Of a stretch of DNA of 23,449 bases, positions 10,774 to 20,944 are shown in pieces. The first letter of the stretch is position 1. Every line of letters starts with the position of its first letter. The notes beneath the pieces were generated by a model. The model was not told the origin of the DNA and did no database searches. It worked only from the letters and a program-made list of their open reading frames with translations. The translations under genes and the position numbers were made by a program. The stretch comes from Sphaeroforma arctica JP610 (Eukaryota; Opisthokonta; Ichthyosporea; Ichthyophonida), in contig NW_014040308.1 in assembly GCF_001186125.1 (NCBI RefSeq), positions 50,660 to 74,108 of the forward strand, written 5' to 3'.

Positions 10774-10971
10774 TTACTTCGGTCTGCCGTGTTGAGGACG
10801 ATGTATGCCCTGTTGAGGACGATGTATGCCGGGTTGTGATAGACGTGTCTTGCATCCCTTTTGCAAGGAAACATCTTCAACTATGTCTCCGCTGGAAATT
10901 GAGGTTTGAATTTCGAACTCTGCACGAACTCTGGCTCCATTCCGTACACGCAGCGACAAAAACATTGACAA
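10774..10971 (-). CDS. Small ORF ending in a tandem peptide repeat
   Basis: This 65-codon minus-strand frame starts at an ATG at 10971. Its first half reads like an ordinary beta-strand-rich protein (EFEIQTSISSGDIVEDVSLQ). It ends in two copies of a GIHRPQ peptide encoded by the 21-bp tandem repeat at 10790-10831. A donor-like GTAAGG overlaps the stop codon, so it could be an exon. No family is recognised. Confidence 0.2.
   Translation of the reverse strand: MSMFLSLRVRNGARVRAEFEIQTSISSGDIVEDVSLQKGCKTRLSQPGIHRPQQGIHRPQHGRPK
10790..10831. repeat. 2 x 21-bp tandem repeat
   Basis: TGTTGAGGACGATGTATGCC plus one base occurs at 10790-10810 and 10811-10831. The copies are identical except for the final base, and a partial third copy may follow. 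Because 21 is a multiple of three, the minus-strand frame stays open through it. Confidence 0.85.
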
Positions 10972-11486
10972 AAGGTACGTGTATAGCGATTATGCTCAGA
11001 ATTTGGTGGGAAATCTCACATGAACAGTAGCAAATAATATTCAGTGGTAAAATTTTACAATAATTGCGTGCTACAAGAACGAATCAAAACTTGTTTTTCA
11101 ACAAGATGTCGCAGCTTGAGTTTAAAAGTTGATATATTAAAGGTTGTCTGTCACAATTAACTTGCTATGTGCATAGTTGCTTTAGGGCTTTTTGAGAGTG
11201 ATCGCCTCAAGTGCCTGCGATTGGTGTAGGAAAATAGCATACCATGAATGCGTTCGTGGCTATGCAACCACCCTTCCAAATCAATACGAGACACATTGAA
11301 ATTTATGAGTCGCAGTGAAATTTTATATCTGTGTATATATGTATATGATATAAAATAAACTTATAAACGATTTCATACCTATGCCAAATTGTAAATAAAT
11401 ATGTTCGTTTTTTTTGTTATATGGGCTTTTCTCTGACAAAGTCAACAAGCGAAATATAGATGTACGAGCAATTGTAAATGGTAGGG
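10972..11486. other. Spacer, nothing recognised
   Basis: AT-rich sequence upstream of the F-box/ankyrin gene. I see no coding frame, RNA gene or repeat beyond short A and T runs. Confidence 0.5.
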
Positions 11487-11494
11487 TATAAATT
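11487..11494 (+). promoter_or_regulatory. TATA-like box of the F-box/ankyrin gene
   Basis: TATAAATT lies 108 nt upstream of the proposed ATG at 11595, a spacing close to that of the other two genes in the window. Confidence 0.4.
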
Positions 11495-11594
11495 CAAGAC
11501 TGGCCCTAACCCGCCTAACGTATCGCAACCTCCTACTATACCTATATCAAAAGCTCAATTGCATTCGCGAAATGTGTGCCCGGCGATCGATCTG

Positions 11595-12349
11595 ATGTCC
11601 CCAGAGCTTTGGCTCATAGTGTTTCCTATCTAGACCTCAAAGACCTGGCTGGCTGTGCATCGTCTTGCCGTACGTTGAGAATGCACTGCATCAGTGACCC
11701 CGCCCTCATTGCATATTTAGTAGGCAAGCGTGTAAATGTACACGCAAACCATCTTGTGACAACCATACCAATCGACTTTGAAATCAGATTCTCCCCCGCG
11801 CGGCAGATTCGGAAAATAGATCACCTGCTAAACAGTTGCCCTTTGGACACCGGAGAATTATGCAGATTTATTGTTCGCAATTGCAAGCTACACGAACGTT
11901 TATTCACTTTCAACGTAATGCTAAACACGGTCCTATTTGGGTTACTTGACTATATGAGACTAATATTCGCTGACGAGTCGCGTGACGTCTCACAATATAA
12001 TAATTCCGCATTGCACCTGGCAGCCAGTCAAGGTTTTGCAGGTATAGTGCAGTACCTTCTCGCAGATGTGCGCGTGAGTCCTGATGCACTGGACAATCGC
12101 GCGCTAACTTCAGCGTCAGATAAAAGTCATACGGAAGTTGTGCGCGTGCTATTAAATGACGCGCGCGTGGACCCCACAGAGAATCACGACTCTATACACG
12201 CTGCGATTACAACAGACCATCCGGAGGTGGTAGGGTTACTATTGGCGGATCCTACAGTCCGCACGACGGATGTGGATCGATCTGTACTTAAGTGTGCTGC
12301 CAGGCAAGATTTCCGAGACGTGGTTAGTTTTTTTTTAGCCAGGGGATGA
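11595..12349 (+). CDS. F-box/ankyrin-repeat protein with apparent 1-nt frameshift
   Basis: If functional, it would act as a substrate adaptor of an SCF ubiquitin ligase: the F-box binds Skp1 and the ankyrin repeats bind a target. The long frame from 11624 begins SYLDLKDLAGCASSCRTLR, the second half of an F-box. The first half, MSPELWLIVF, is encoded by the ATG at 11595 in the frame offset by one base. A single T missing from the TTT at 11622-11624 accounts for the break. About four ankyrin repeats follow in the last 115 residues, with SALHLAASQGFAGIVQYLL as the clearest and LLNDARVDP-type loops between them. The frame ends at a TGA just after a T9 run, so the true C-terminus may differ. Either this is a recent pseudogene, or one homopolymer base was lost in the assembly. 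The alternative non-ATG start at 11576 gives no F-box first half. Confidence 0.75.
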
Positions 12350-13124
12350 CCTCGTGTTTCCAGACAATTCGAACAAGCATATCAGAAGTTGTTGTATCCG
12401 GTAGAGGTGTCGTTTCTTCTCAAGGGGACACAATCAACAGTCACCAAAGTTCATTCACTTAAATGGTCATTTTAAAGTTTACAATTAGAGGATCGTTTAG
12501 TCCAGTACAATATATATAATCAAAAAAATCGCCGCAGTGTAAGAACGAAAAATTCGCCAGCAGCTATGCGTACTTGTATTCGTATTCTACATTCTTGATC
12601 AGCGTGTGCAACATGCAATGCTGATGTCCTACGGACTTGTCCGTTCTCCTTTAAATTGTACACTTCTAGAGAGGGTCGTGTGCTGAAGGTTATGTTTACT
12701 TATTGATTATTATACATGAGAATGCTTTTAGGACTATGTATCACCGACTTATGTATTTATACCGACTCCCGAGTCCCGAGTCCCGAGTCCAAGTCTCCGT
12801 CTTCGAAAGTTTAGTCCACTACATACTAGTCTCCTATGTAGTAGAGTCAAACAATATTTTTCTGTCATTTTATACATAGTGCTCACTTTATCATAATATT
12901 CAACGCTACAGCGGAGGAAATGGGAAGGAAGAGACGAAAGAAATTTATTTAGATTGAAATAAACATATGTTCTATATTCATAATTTGAAATGGCACGTAA
13001 TAGTTTTTGTACCAAAAATAGTACAATTCCCGTTTCCGCCCTGTGCACAGGGAAAGTATTTTAAAAAAGACTATACAACATAATCGTCTACAAATTAATA
13101 CAGGTAGTTTGTAACATACTTTTT
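12350..13124. other. Spacer downstream of the F-box/ankyrin gene
   Basis: No gene supported. A 99-codon minus-strand frame (12749-13048) crosses the heptamer repeat and has no family likeness. The rest is AT-rich, with A and T runs. Confidence 0.45.
12768..12788. repeat. 3 x CCCGAGT tandem heptamer
   Basis: Three exact CCCGAGT units are followed by a partial fourth. This is a short simple repeat. Confidence 0.85.
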
Positions 13125-13276
13125 TTATTCTATTTGTTCAATATCGTTGTTGGAAACGAAAAATTGAGAAGCCAAATCCGTCAGCCAGTCGTCATGAGCT
13201 AAACTCGTGACACTGTTGAGAAAGTAAACACACAAAATACTATAGAGCCGACAATCGACATCTGCGTGATCTCGAT
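13125..13276 (-). CDS. Possible terminal exon, hypothetical
   Basis: On the minus strand a strong pyrimidine-rich acceptor (TCTCGCTTCTCTTGCAG, ending at 13277) opens a phase-1 frame of 49 codons. It ends at a TAA (13127-13125) that overlaps an AATAAA poly(A) signal at 13129-13124. The translation begins RDHADVDCRLYSIL and ends NNDIEQIE; it looks globular, but no family is recognised. The acceptor, stop and poly(A) signal together fit the last exon of a small gene lying head-to-head with ETFB. A convincing upstream exon was not found in 13300-14000. A GTATGT donor near 13560 is present, but the frame before it is short. Confidence 0.3.
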
Positions 13277-13289
13277 CTGCAAGAGAAGC

Positions 13290-13951
13290 GAGAGATGGGA
13301 ACAAAGACACTAAGATAATATATATTTATTTATCTATAATAGTCAACCCGCATATGCAGCCCACACATCCGCATACAACATAGTCTAGCGGAATTGTATA
13401 GGTGAGTTTAATATTGTTTGATGCACTACTTGAAACATCATTCTTCGAACCTCCTCCCTATCACCCGTGCGTGCAAAATATTCATACCATACGTGTGTCT
13501 GCGTTTCGATTTATATGTGGGGTTTTAGATATTATGGCTGCTGAATGAAGGCGAGACATACCTAGCGCTCGCACCGTGTTATGCGATCTACCGTAGCTGT
13601 ATTGAGATCAGGAGTTTCAGTTTACAGCGGATGGCCGTCACTCGTATTGGAGTGTTGCCCAGCAAGTCTGTGTTGATATTTTCAAATTTTTGACACCATT
13701 CTATTTGCTTTCTCACATATTTCAGCTAATTGTCCCGTATATCGTATTCATACGTTGTACATGTATTCACATCGCGATCAGTACACAAGTACAGCTTATC
13801 TTTCGGATCGGTACACCTGTAACTGATAGTATGAGTTAGATGAGATGCTCTAGGTCCTTGGTCGGTACTTGCTGCCTTCTATGCATTCAAGTATTCGATT
13901 TCTGTTGAGGTGACCGGGATACCTCGATCTCGTATGCACAGATACACTTAG
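13290..13951. other. Spacer upstream of ETFB
   Basis: No intact gene seen. The stretch may hold upstream exons of the minus-strand terminal-exon candidate, but I could not define any. Confidence 0.4.
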
Positions 13952-13963
13952 CCAATATAAAAG
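13952..13963 (+). promoter_or_regulatory. CCAAT and TATA elements of ETFB
   Basis: CCAAT (13952-13956) overlaps TATAAAAG (13956-13963), 99 nt upstream of the ETFB ATG. The order and spacing fit a core promoter, although CCAAT usually lies further upstream of TATA, so it may be incidental. Confidence 0.45.
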
Positions 13964-14054
13964 TGCTTATATCTCATATGTAGATAAATCATGGTCGAGA
14001 CCTGCTTAAATCCTGTCTTTTTGATATTTGTCACCACAGATTTATCCAACCAAA

Positions 14055-17000
14055 ATGTCCAAAGTGTTAGTCGGAGTGAAGCGAGTCGTAGACTATGCTG
14101 TAAAGATCCGTGTGAAACCCGACAAGTCTGGGATCGTCACCGCCGGTGTTAAGCACAGCATGAATCCCTTCGATGAGATTGCTGTGGAAGAGGTAATTAT
14201 ATGTTGATGTTGCTGTGCATGTTTATATTTACACCGTTGTTGCTGTGTATGAGGTTCAATACAGAGCTTATATATACAACATTCATACAACGCCTGTGAT
14301 ACGTACAATATATGCAGAAGTTAAATATTTCCGGATTGGAAATGAGACGGGATTGAAAACTACGTGTAGTGCCACTGTATATTCGTATTCGAGCGTTTCG
14401 ATTGTCGCTGTGTTTAATTATTGGCTATCACTATTTCATACCGTCTTTTTAAGAGCGGCTCCTGCTTAAATTATCTGGTGTTTAAATGCACCATATCTCA
14501 TCGATAACCTTCTTTATAATGTAACTGTACACTCCATATAGTGCGCTGTGTACCATCTTCTGACGCGCAGTAATATAAATCATCGGACTTTTACAATGTA
14601 GAAAAAAATCAGCCATCCACATACATACCAGGAAGTACATTCTGTAACCTAGTAAAAAAAATGTTAGACATAAGATCTATGTCAATTGTTTTTGTAAGGT
14701 ATTCTCTTTGTATAGCTGTCAATCATCACTGGCCAAAATCCCCAGCTTCTTAATAATCATCACACAGTCTAGTGAAGTGTTGCTATTTTAAGGATTGTTA
14801 TTCCTTTACATTTTTTTCTCGTAAACCCGTGCCGAATCAGCGACTTACTTTCATCGTATAGGTCGCATTTCAAACACGAATCGAAGATTAAATGACACAG
14901 GGCGGTAGTTCTTATTTTTTCGCAATGGTTTAGCTCTAATGACCCGTGAGTCGAATGCATTGGCGTATACACCGAAGCAGTTTCTTACTGATAAATAATA
15001 TTGATATTACAAAAACCTCAGGCACTTCGCTTGAAGCAGAAGAAGGTGGTCAGTGAGGTTATCGCTGTCAGCTGTGGCCCGAAGTCGGTATGTGGGTGTG
15101 GGTATGCAGTATTCTCATTGTATGGCGACTTTCGCGAAACTGAAATTACTACTCTTCTGCTGGAGGCTTTTAAGGACAGGATGTGTGCGTGTCTTATTGA
15201 AGATTCGATCAATGTGCTAGTATGCGTGTATTTGCCTGTCTTCTACGGGCTACTGTTGTCAGTACCTTGAGGAATTGTTGATGTTGTTTATATTGGTGCG
15301 TATTCTTTGTGCATTACGCATTCCTGGTGAGGAGACTTCGCTGGAATATGCTCCGTGGGCTTGGTGTGTGTATTGCTCATTTTTGTGTTCGTATTGCGAC
15401 ATGCTCGAATTTATGCTTATTCGTACATATAGAATAGCAATTTTATATTCATTTATATTTTACACGAATGTGGAATGTGCATCAAATTTTGATTTGCACT
15501 TCTCTCGCGATATTCCGCACAAGTATTTGTAGGCTTTATCTCGAGTCGCTTAAGTAGTCAGTGTGGTGATACACATTTTAGCTCTCTAAGCCACCACAAC
15601 CTATGCGCACGGTTTACATATACCGATGTGATGGACATTAATCGAAGTGGGCTAGTTGTTGGTTTGTATGTGTTTGTTTGTCCGCATCTTACGTATCCGC
15701 ACAATCGTAGAGGGGCCCCCTCCATGGGAGATCATGTTTCTGGCTTAGCCATAGGTCAAATTTAGATTGCCATAGATATTCCACAGGTTTACTTGTCGTA
15801 TTCGGTTCCGTACTGTGAACACTCTTAATGGTTATGAGCGACCTTCGTGCCTAATGGGACTTGCTCTTTGCGTATAGTCCTACTGTAACCGAAATGAGCA
15901 GGTTTAACTTGTACATTTACATGGAAACCACCAGATGCCGTTTTTTAGATTCGTGTGCTCTCTGGGTGGCATCCCCCGCAGTAATTTTCACTACCATTAT
16001 TTTTTATCGAACACACATGCACTGCTTCAAGTCAGAATTCGTTGCCGTATGTCGATGTAACCCTAAAGCCCGTTTGCTTGAATTTGAACAATTGCATGAA
16101 ACATTTGGAAATCTCCAATTAATCGATCAAACATCATTAACACGCCAGAGTCAGGAAACTATCCGAACTGCACTCGCGATGGGAGCTGATAGAGGCATCC
16201 ACATCGACTGTCCAGAAGATACCGAGCCACTAGTCATTGCCAAGATCTTTGCAGGATTGGCGAAGAAAGAGGGTGCTAACCTCATTCTCACCGGTAGGTG
16301 TCCTACGCTCATGATTACTAGATCATGTTGTGAACTGTGTTTCGTTATAAAACTTTTTCGGCGAAAGTGTATATGTATGCCCCAATTGGTGCTTGTGTCT
16401 TTCAGAGAACCAATCTAGTATTAAAACAACTGTCTGTCTCGCGTGAGGTATAGTCTTTGTCTAGGGTTTCAGGGTATTGAAGCCGCAACTGGAAATATAG
16501 TGATCTACAATTAGATGTGTCGACGGCTTGAATCGATGTGCGTGTGTGTCCCTTTTTTAGTTTGATTTTCCGGGAAGCATAAAGAAGGGTTTTTGAAGGT
16601 TGTTCCGAATGACAAGCGTACTTATAGCGATCTACCAGTGTAAACAGTACGTCTTTTTGACTTTGCTTTCTGTATGTTGCGCAGTACTTGACTTGAGATC
16701 AGCATATCCCTGTGAGCGTTGTATCGTCGATTGAAAACAATAACTCTACATACATCAGGAATGACATCACGCACACCACATCGTCGTTGGTTTGCGAGTA
16801 TCTCATGACAGTTTTATTGCACGCTGCAGGTAAGCAAGCCATTGACGGTGATAACAACCAGACCGCACAGATGACAGCGGGTATCTTGGGCTGGCCTCAA
16901 GCTACTTACGCCTCTGAGGTGACAGTTGATGCTGACGGAACCAAGGTAGTGCGTGAAATCGATGGAGGACTCGAGACTATCACTACGTCACTCCCAGCTG

Positions 17001-17460
17001 TGATCTCTGCCGATCTCCGGTGAGTTGATTTGTAATAATGTGATCGATTTTTGATTGTATCGATGATCATACTGTGTAATTTGAATTGCTGTTGGTCATA
17101 CAACATCTTGTTTCGGGTTGCCAAGAGTTTTTAGTGTTGTTGATTTGCCAATTGTGGTGAATTGAATCTGTCTTGCTACACGATGTATATGGGAGATGGA
17201 CAACTGGACGCTATTTAAATATTCTCCATTCTGAAATCATTAGATTGAACGAGCCCAGATACGCCACCCTGCCAAACATCATGAAAGCTAAGAAGAAGAA
17301 GATCGACAGTTCCATTTCCCTTGCGGATCTAGGTGTTGAGGCGAACAAGCGTGTAACAGTTCTGGAGGTCACCGAGCCTGAGGCTCGCAAGGCCGGTATA
17401 ATGGTTGCAGATGTCGATGAGTTGGTGTCTAAGCTGAAGGAGGCAGGTGTAATTAACTAA
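14055..17460 (+). CDS. ETFB: Electron transfer flavoprotein beta subunit, 5 exons
   Basis: ETFB pairs with ETFA in the mitochondrial matrix. The dimer takes electrons from acyl-CoA and other dehydrogenases and passes them to ETF-ubiquinone oxidoreductase. Exons are 14055-14192, 15022-15087, 16149-16293, 16830-17019 and 17244-17460. They join in phases 0, 0, 1 and 2 to give 756 nt and 251 residues, close to the 255 of human ETFB. The N-terminus [20 protein letters not shown] matches the family from the first residues, so the ATG is secure and there is no long presequence. The nucleotide-binding segment GADRGIH and [12 protein letters not shown] (117-128) are present. The family signature VREIDGGLE...LPAVISA spans about 157-177. 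The recognition loop [15 protein letters not shown] (185-199) keeps Leu189 and the lysines matching human methylated Lys200 and Lys203 (here 194 and 197). Introns are 829, 1061, 536 and 224 nt and T/G-rich. No defect is seen. Confidence 0.97.
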
Positions 17461-17465
17461 ATAAA
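17460..17465 (+). terminator. Proximal poly(A) signal of ETFB
   Basis: AATAAA begins on the last base of the ETFB stop codon. If used, the 3' UTR would be only some 15-30 nt. Confidence 0.45.
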
Positions 17466-17584
17466 CTGCTGTGTACATACAATTTCTCTTATGTCAAAAC
17501 TACACCACAAGTTTGGAATAACGCTTGCAACTTGCAGCTTCCTGAGGATTAAATGCTGGTGTAAAAAAAAAATCAAACCGTTCA

Positions 17585-17590
17585 AATAAA
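17585..17590 (+). terminator. Distal poly(A) signal of ETFB
   Basis: A second AATAAA lies 125 nt after the stop codon, following an A-rich stretch. It is an alternative, more ordinary 3' end. Confidence 0.45.
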
Positions 17591-17879
17591 GTATCGAGCA
17601 AGATACATGAGGAGAATTCGAAGCCAAGTGGACCGATTGAATACATCAAATGGAAACTGTTGGTAAAAATGTTGAGCCGGGAAAAAAAATAGTAGGCTGG
17701 AAGGAGCTGAATAGTTTAATATCAATCCGTGCCCATGTGCTAAACTAATATCACGGCATAACAGAAAATCGAGGTCGCAAGCACATGCATTTCATAAAAC
17801 ATGCGTTCAGACGGACACTGGAAATAGGTGACACCAGTAGAGTTCTTTAAAGGGTAGTCATTTGCTAGCATGATTTTTG

Positions 17880-17943
17880 AGCAGACAACGGGATTTCAAT
17901 GAATTCTAGGGTAGATACCATTACTCCCGGGCAATTGTCTGCT
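17880..17943. repeat. 9-bp inverted repeat
   Basis: AGCAGACAA (17880-17888) and TTGTCTGCT (17935-17943) are perfect reverse complements. CGGG and CCCG just inside could extend pairing after a bulge. The enclosed 46 bp shows no coding signal. No flanking target-site duplication was recognised, so a miniature transposon is not supported. Confidence 0.4.
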
Positions 17944-18117
17944 GTAGTTTAGCCGAAAAGGGGTTCAAATGAGCTGATAAACAGTTATCCGGAACTAACA
18001 CATTTGATTATTAAACCTTGGTTATCAGAGCGGAAAATCGAACTTGATACACATATCACTGACCATGGGTGATTCGAGAGTAATTGATAGAGCCCGGCTG
18101 TATGACGGGGCCAACTG

Positions 18118-18135
18118 CTTGAGCTTTTACTCAAG
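18118..18135. other. 6-bp hairpin
   Basis: CTTGAG (18118-18123) and CTCAAG (18130-18135) flank a 6-nt loop. The arms match the outer six bases of the hairpin at 831-850. Confidence 0.4.
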
Positions 18136-19488
18136 TATTCCTCCCAGAATCTCTGCTGAATTTGCTGCTGATTGAAATATCTTCGTCTTCGTTGATTCCT
18201 TCTTTGATTTAATTCGTAGTGTATTTGTCATTTTGTGCTATTATCCGTTGTGGAGTACAGCAGTGTTAACAGTGCGAGTATTTCGACAGAAGTATTCATG
18301 ATTGAGCTCCAAGTCTCTAGTAATGCTAATATTTAGTCAGTGCTCTGATGCATTATTCATTTGCGTTGGTTCGATTACAGTGTGATTGCTCATATAGTGG
18401 CAAAATGGAAACCAAAGTAAAAGCGAAATCAATCAGATTTAAAAAGAGTTTTCAAGGTTATCGAGACCTTGAGCCTCCAAAGTATCTCGTATAGCTTGGT
18501 TACGACGGACATTATATACCGACATGCGAAAGTATCTTCTTGTATCAACTGTAAGGTGTTGAGTCGATATTGGTGGCTCCAGATATGGTGCCCTGGCACA
18601 GAACAACCAGCAGGATAGGATTTACAAAAGCAGTCTGCCTGTTCAAACCACGGGTAAAGTTGAAAGCCAAGTACTATATGACGACCACTCGCCCCGAGCT
18701 ACTCGCGGCAGTTCGACGATCTCAATTTCCCTTCAATTTTCCCAGAACCTCTCCAACGTATATGAAGCCTGATGTACATGTAGACATACAAAACTTTATC
18801 CAAAATAAAATAAATAATATTATCCCTATATGACTTTAAGCATATTCTGGTAATGCCAAATAAAAAAGCGTATTTATACCTTAGATATCATAACCCAAAG
18901 ATGTTTTTTAATTCAAATTGTCGTATCTTTTAAAGTGGGCGGTATTTCATAGAAATCCGCGTCTGAAAACATTCAGCAGATAGTAAATCTCTGCCATACT
19001 TCATTTCTATTAAATAATCCTCAAATGAAAGCGCATAGCTACAGTATACAACAAATTCTAAAGGAAATGCATTTTAAATGCAAAGTTTTGAGCATTGTGT
19101 TCTATTGGTACTGTGCTCTTAATAATCATGAACATGTCATTCTTATTGCCGGTCGTTCTCTACATATACAGAATCAAGTACAAGGCAAGTTCAAACCATA
19201 CCGCCGAGGCCGGGTTGTATTGCGTGCCGCATCAAACATGTTCATGAAAGTTGTTTTTTTTAACTAGCCATTCTATATCATGGGATGAAGGCCGAGTATC
19301 CAGACGGAGCCTTGCCTTCATAAATTGAACGCTATAAAACTCTGCTAGGTATAATAAATATTGTGTTTAACTGTACATGCACCTAAAGATTAGATGCGAA
19401 GCTTGGCCGATTATGAGCATTGCTAGGTTGCAGTATACGTAGTGTCGAGTTTATCGTGAAGGTCATCCCAGAATGACCCTCGAGTTAG

Positions 19489-20944
19489 ACAAAATACCAA
19501 TGTCTCCCAAGATTACTCTGAAATTATTTTTTGAGAAGCGGAAATAATAGGGGACAAGAAATTGTTTCACTATACCTATTTCTTTTATGTCTGTTATGTC
19601 TGTGAAGTACCTTTGATATCGCATCTGCAGACATATACTGGCTATCTCACTCATAAACGTGAAACCTCAAACCAGGCATAAGAAAAATGGCAGTCGCTAA
19701 TATTTTTCTTTATCAAATAAATACAAAATCACACATAATTGACACTTCAGCGACCTACGAAGTCATGCATCAAGGTGATGCGACAAGAACAAGGTGATGC
19801 GACAAGGACGACTGTCAAATTAAAGCAGGCCGAACAAAACGATGAAGCAAACATACTGGTGATTAATATGCAAATTTAAGCTTGCAACTGACAAAATACC
19901 AATGTCTTCAAAGATTATTCTAGAAATATTTCCTGAAGCGGAAACAAAAAGGGGGCTTGAAGGAGTTGTTTCACTATACCTATTCGTTATATGCCTATGA
20001 CAGGTTTTGATATCGCATCTGCAGACATGTACTGGCTATCTCTCTCATGAACTTGAAACCATGCATGAAGGTTTGGCAGTCGCGAATATGTTAACTTAAC
20101 AACTAAATACCATGTCACGCACAATAACTGACATTTAAACGACCTAAAAAGTTGTACATAAGTCATCTCAAGATGACGCAACAACGAACGACTCTCAGAG
20201 AAAAGGAGACCGAATAAAACAATGAAGCAAACACACTGGCGATTGAAATGCATATTTAAGCTTGCAACCGAAAAAAAATATAAAAGTCTTCGTAGATTAT
20301 TCTAGAAATATATCCTTTAGAAAAACGGAAATAAAAAGGTGACTTGAAGGAACCTTGAAGGAATTGTTTTACTATACCTATTTGATATTTGTTTGTGAAC
20401 TGTCTTTGATATCCAGACATATCGACTATCTCACTGATGAACGTGAAACCATGCATGAAGGTATGGCAGTCGCGAATTTGTTTACTTGACAACTAAATAC
20501 AAAATCACACACAATAAATGGCATTTTAACGACCAACAAAGTCGTACATAAGTCACCTCAAGGTGATGCAACAGTGAACGATACTCAGAGAAAAGGGAGA
20601 CCGAATAAGACGATGAAGCAAACACACTGGTGATTGAAATGCATATTTAAGCTTGCAACCTACTATACCTATTTGATATATGTTTGTGAACTGTCTTTGA
20701 TATCCAGACATATCGGCTATCTCACTGATGAACGTGAAACAGTGCATGAAGGTTTGGCAGTCGCGAATTTGTTTACTTGACAACTAAATACAAAATCACA
20801 CACAATAAATGGCATTTTAACGACCAACAAAATCGTACATAAGTCACCTCAAGGTGATGCAACAGTGAACGATTCTCAGAGAAAAGGGAGACCGAATAAG
20901 ACAATGAAACAAACATACTGGTGATTGATATGCAAATTCAAGTT
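19489..20944. repeat. Four-unit satellite array (285-402 bp units)
   Basis: Units span about 19489-19890, 19891-20270, 20271-20659 and 20660-20944. The first three begin near AAAATACCAATGTCT or a diverged form of it. Units 1-3 end with ATTTAAGCTTGCAAC. Unit 4 lacks roughly the first 100 bp of the unit. Units 3 and 4 are nearly identical where they overlap, while units 1 and 2 are more diverged. Shared internal landmarks are ACTATACCTATT, a GGCAGTCGC segment, an AAATCACACA segment, a small hairpin and GACCGAATAA. Minus-strand frames of up to 88 codons arise repeatedly because the units are related; they have no family likeness and I do not treat them as genes. Confidence 0.9.
19772..19809. repeat. 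2 x 19-bp tandem repeat inside satellite unit 1
   Basis: AAGGTGATGCGACAAGAAC (19772-19790) is followed directly by a copy with one change (19791-19809). It duplicates the right arm of the satellite hairpin and contributes to the extra length of unit 1. Confidence 0.85.

Larger units (their letters stand above)
17591..19488. other. Spacer between ETFB and the satellite array
   Basis: No gene is supported. Short coding-like pieces on the plus strand include a 32-codon frame from an ATG at 18405 (METKVKAKSIRFKKSF) and a 70-codon frame from about 18560 to 18767 without a clear start. Neither has splice partners or a family I recognise. They may be remnants of an old element or chance. Confidence 0.4.

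Noticed and set aside
15275-15532. 85-codon ORF in ETFB intron 2
   Set aside because: It lies entirely inside an intron of a well supported gene and has no family likeness.
17880-17943. Miniature inverted-repeat transposon
   Set aside because: The arms are only 9 bp, there is no target-site duplication and no second copy was seen in the window.
18021-18140. tRNA-like GC-rich stretch
   Set aside because: Only a 6-bp hairpin is present; there is no acceptor stem, anticodon arm or T-loop consensus.
19987-20783. Three minus-strand ORFs with MSSKQIRDC-type starts
   Set aside because: They recur because the satellite units are related. They change length and frame between units, which argues against coding.
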